Source: Rhodospirillaceae bacterium
Lineage (GTDB): Bacteria > Pseudomonadota > Alphaproteobacteria > Rhodospirillales > Rhodospirillaceae
Assembly: GCA_040219235.1 (NCBI GenBank)
Contig: JAVJSV010000011.1
Location: 186,001 to 250,000 of the forward strand
Direction: 5' to 3'
Length of the DNA stretch: 64,000 nt
Part shown: piece after piece, positions 63,562 through 64,000 of the stretch
Layout of the letters: every line of letters starts with the position of its first letter
Numbering within the stretch: position 1 is the stretch's first letter
Made by a program: the position numbers and the translations under genes
Notes under the pieces: generated by a model
Told to the model about the DNA's origin: nothing
The model's input: the letters and a program-made list of their open reading frames with translations, nothing else
Databases searched by the model: none

Positions 63562-64000
63562 GTGAAATACTCTATTTGCAGTTGGGTATATCTATTAGGG
63601 GTCTGTCTTTCTCTCAGTTGTGTTTTGACATCAGGAACAGCAAACGCAGAGTACAATAAGCCGGTGCACGGTTTTGCTATTCACGGTGAACCAAAATATA
63701 GCGAAAATTTTCCGCATTTTGATTACGTAAACCCTGATGCGCCTAAAGGTGGGGCAATCGTACTTGATGCTCCTGCACCCACTTTCGATACACTCAACCC
63801 TTTTATTCTTAAAGGAACGTCGGCGGCAGGTCTGTACCGTTTACATCAGCACGACTATTTACCATCTGTTGTTCCGGTCACCTTTGAAAGCCTCATGATC
63901 GGTAGTCTCGACGAGCCGTTTACAATGTATGGTCTAGTCGCCGAGACCATTGAGGTGCCTGAGGACAGGTCTTATGTAAAGTTTAAGTTAAGACCGGAAG
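63562..64000 (+). CDS. yejA: YejA-type family 5 solute-binding protein, 3' truncated by the window edge
   Basis: A GTG start at 63562, 2 nt after the hisN stop, opens a frame running to the end of the window without a stop. A signal peptide (TANA-E) is followed by HGFAIHGEPKYSENFPHFDY, VNPDAPKGGAIVLDAPA and FDTLNPFILKGTSAAG, then LMIGSLDEPFTMYGLVAETIE. This is the YejA (microcin C / oligopeptide uptake) subgroup, which differs from the three orphan binding proteins of this window. yejB, yejE and yejF would be expected just beyond the edge. Confidence 0.9.
   Translation, partial: MKYSICSWVYLLGVCLSLSCVLTSGTANAEYNKPVHGFAIHGEPKYSENFPHFDYVNPDAPKGGAIVLDAPAPTFDTLNPFILKGTSAAGLYRLHQHDYLPSVVPVTFESLMIGSLDEPFTMYGLVAETIEVPEDRSYVKFKLRPE

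Overview
The window looks like a moderately GC-rich alphaproteobacterial chromosome. The evidence is the core gene order rplU-rpmA-obgE-proB-proA-nadD-rsfS-rlmH, an alphaproteobacterial usg gene, an odhB-lpdA pair, a groESL operon without CIRCE, and tandem genes with 1-8 nt overlaps. Several TonB/FadL-type outer-membrane genes and DUF1838 genes suggest a free-living, probably aquatic heterotroph. I cannot name the genus from sequence alone.

Layout. 0-3 kb: end of the 2-oxoglutarate dehydrogenase operon (odhB, lpdA). 3-6 kb: a small accessory patch with a TIR-like gene plus DUF2188 gene, a class D beta-lactamase homologue and a GT2 glycosyltransferase. 6-9.2 kb: two paralogous orphan family 5 solute-binding proteins behind a repeat cluster. 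9.3-15.2 kb: an outer-membrane barrel protein, a coupled DUF6502/DUF5666 pair behind twin palindromes, small genes and mnmC. 15.3-22.3 kb: a double alpha/beta-hydrolase protein, then a tight operon of AI-2E-type permease, YbaK deacylase, cupin and a complete DctPQM TRAP transporter. 22.3-25.3 kb: DUF427, usg, groES-groEL. 25.3-36.3 kb (minus strand): DUF6702 and M1 peptidase, methyltransferase, FAD oxidoreductase, then TonB receptor, DUF1838, NTF2-like protein and aldehyde dehydrogenase. 36.6-43.9 kb: exported beta-carbonic anhydrase, methyltransferase, RraA-like protein, lipoprotein hydrolase, Na/Pi cotransporter and dicarboxylate symporter.

43.9-44.5 kb is a repeat-dense non-coding stretch, including a 34-nt head-to-tail array. 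From 45.18 to 52.98 kb lies a likely genomic island. A 3' fragment of tRNA-Ser(CGA) sits at its left end and the intact tRNA gene at its right end, in the same orientation with a 40-nt perfect match, as expected for integration at a tRNA 3' end. Its cargo is a FadL-type porin, two DUF1838 proteins, a four-helix membrane protein plus PQQ-type sugar dehydrogenase, and an overlapping operon DUF1838 / solute-binding protein / lipocalin-like protein. The island binding protein is related to the pair at 6-9 kb.

53-64 kb is core: ribosomal proteins, Obg, proline synthesis, NAD synthesis and ribosome-associated genes, nudC, pheA and kdsB. It also has a membrane-anchored cytochrome c gene whose second heme-binding cysteine codon is TGA, a histidinol-phosphatase-like gene and the start of a YejA-type binding protein.

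Most unusual: the TGA inside the heme motif; the tRNA-Ser-bounded island with its DUF1838/binding-protein operon; the family of permease-less binding proteins with a shared two-cysteine signature; the TIR-like/DUF2188 pair; the twin palindromic operators; and the stop-free repeat array.
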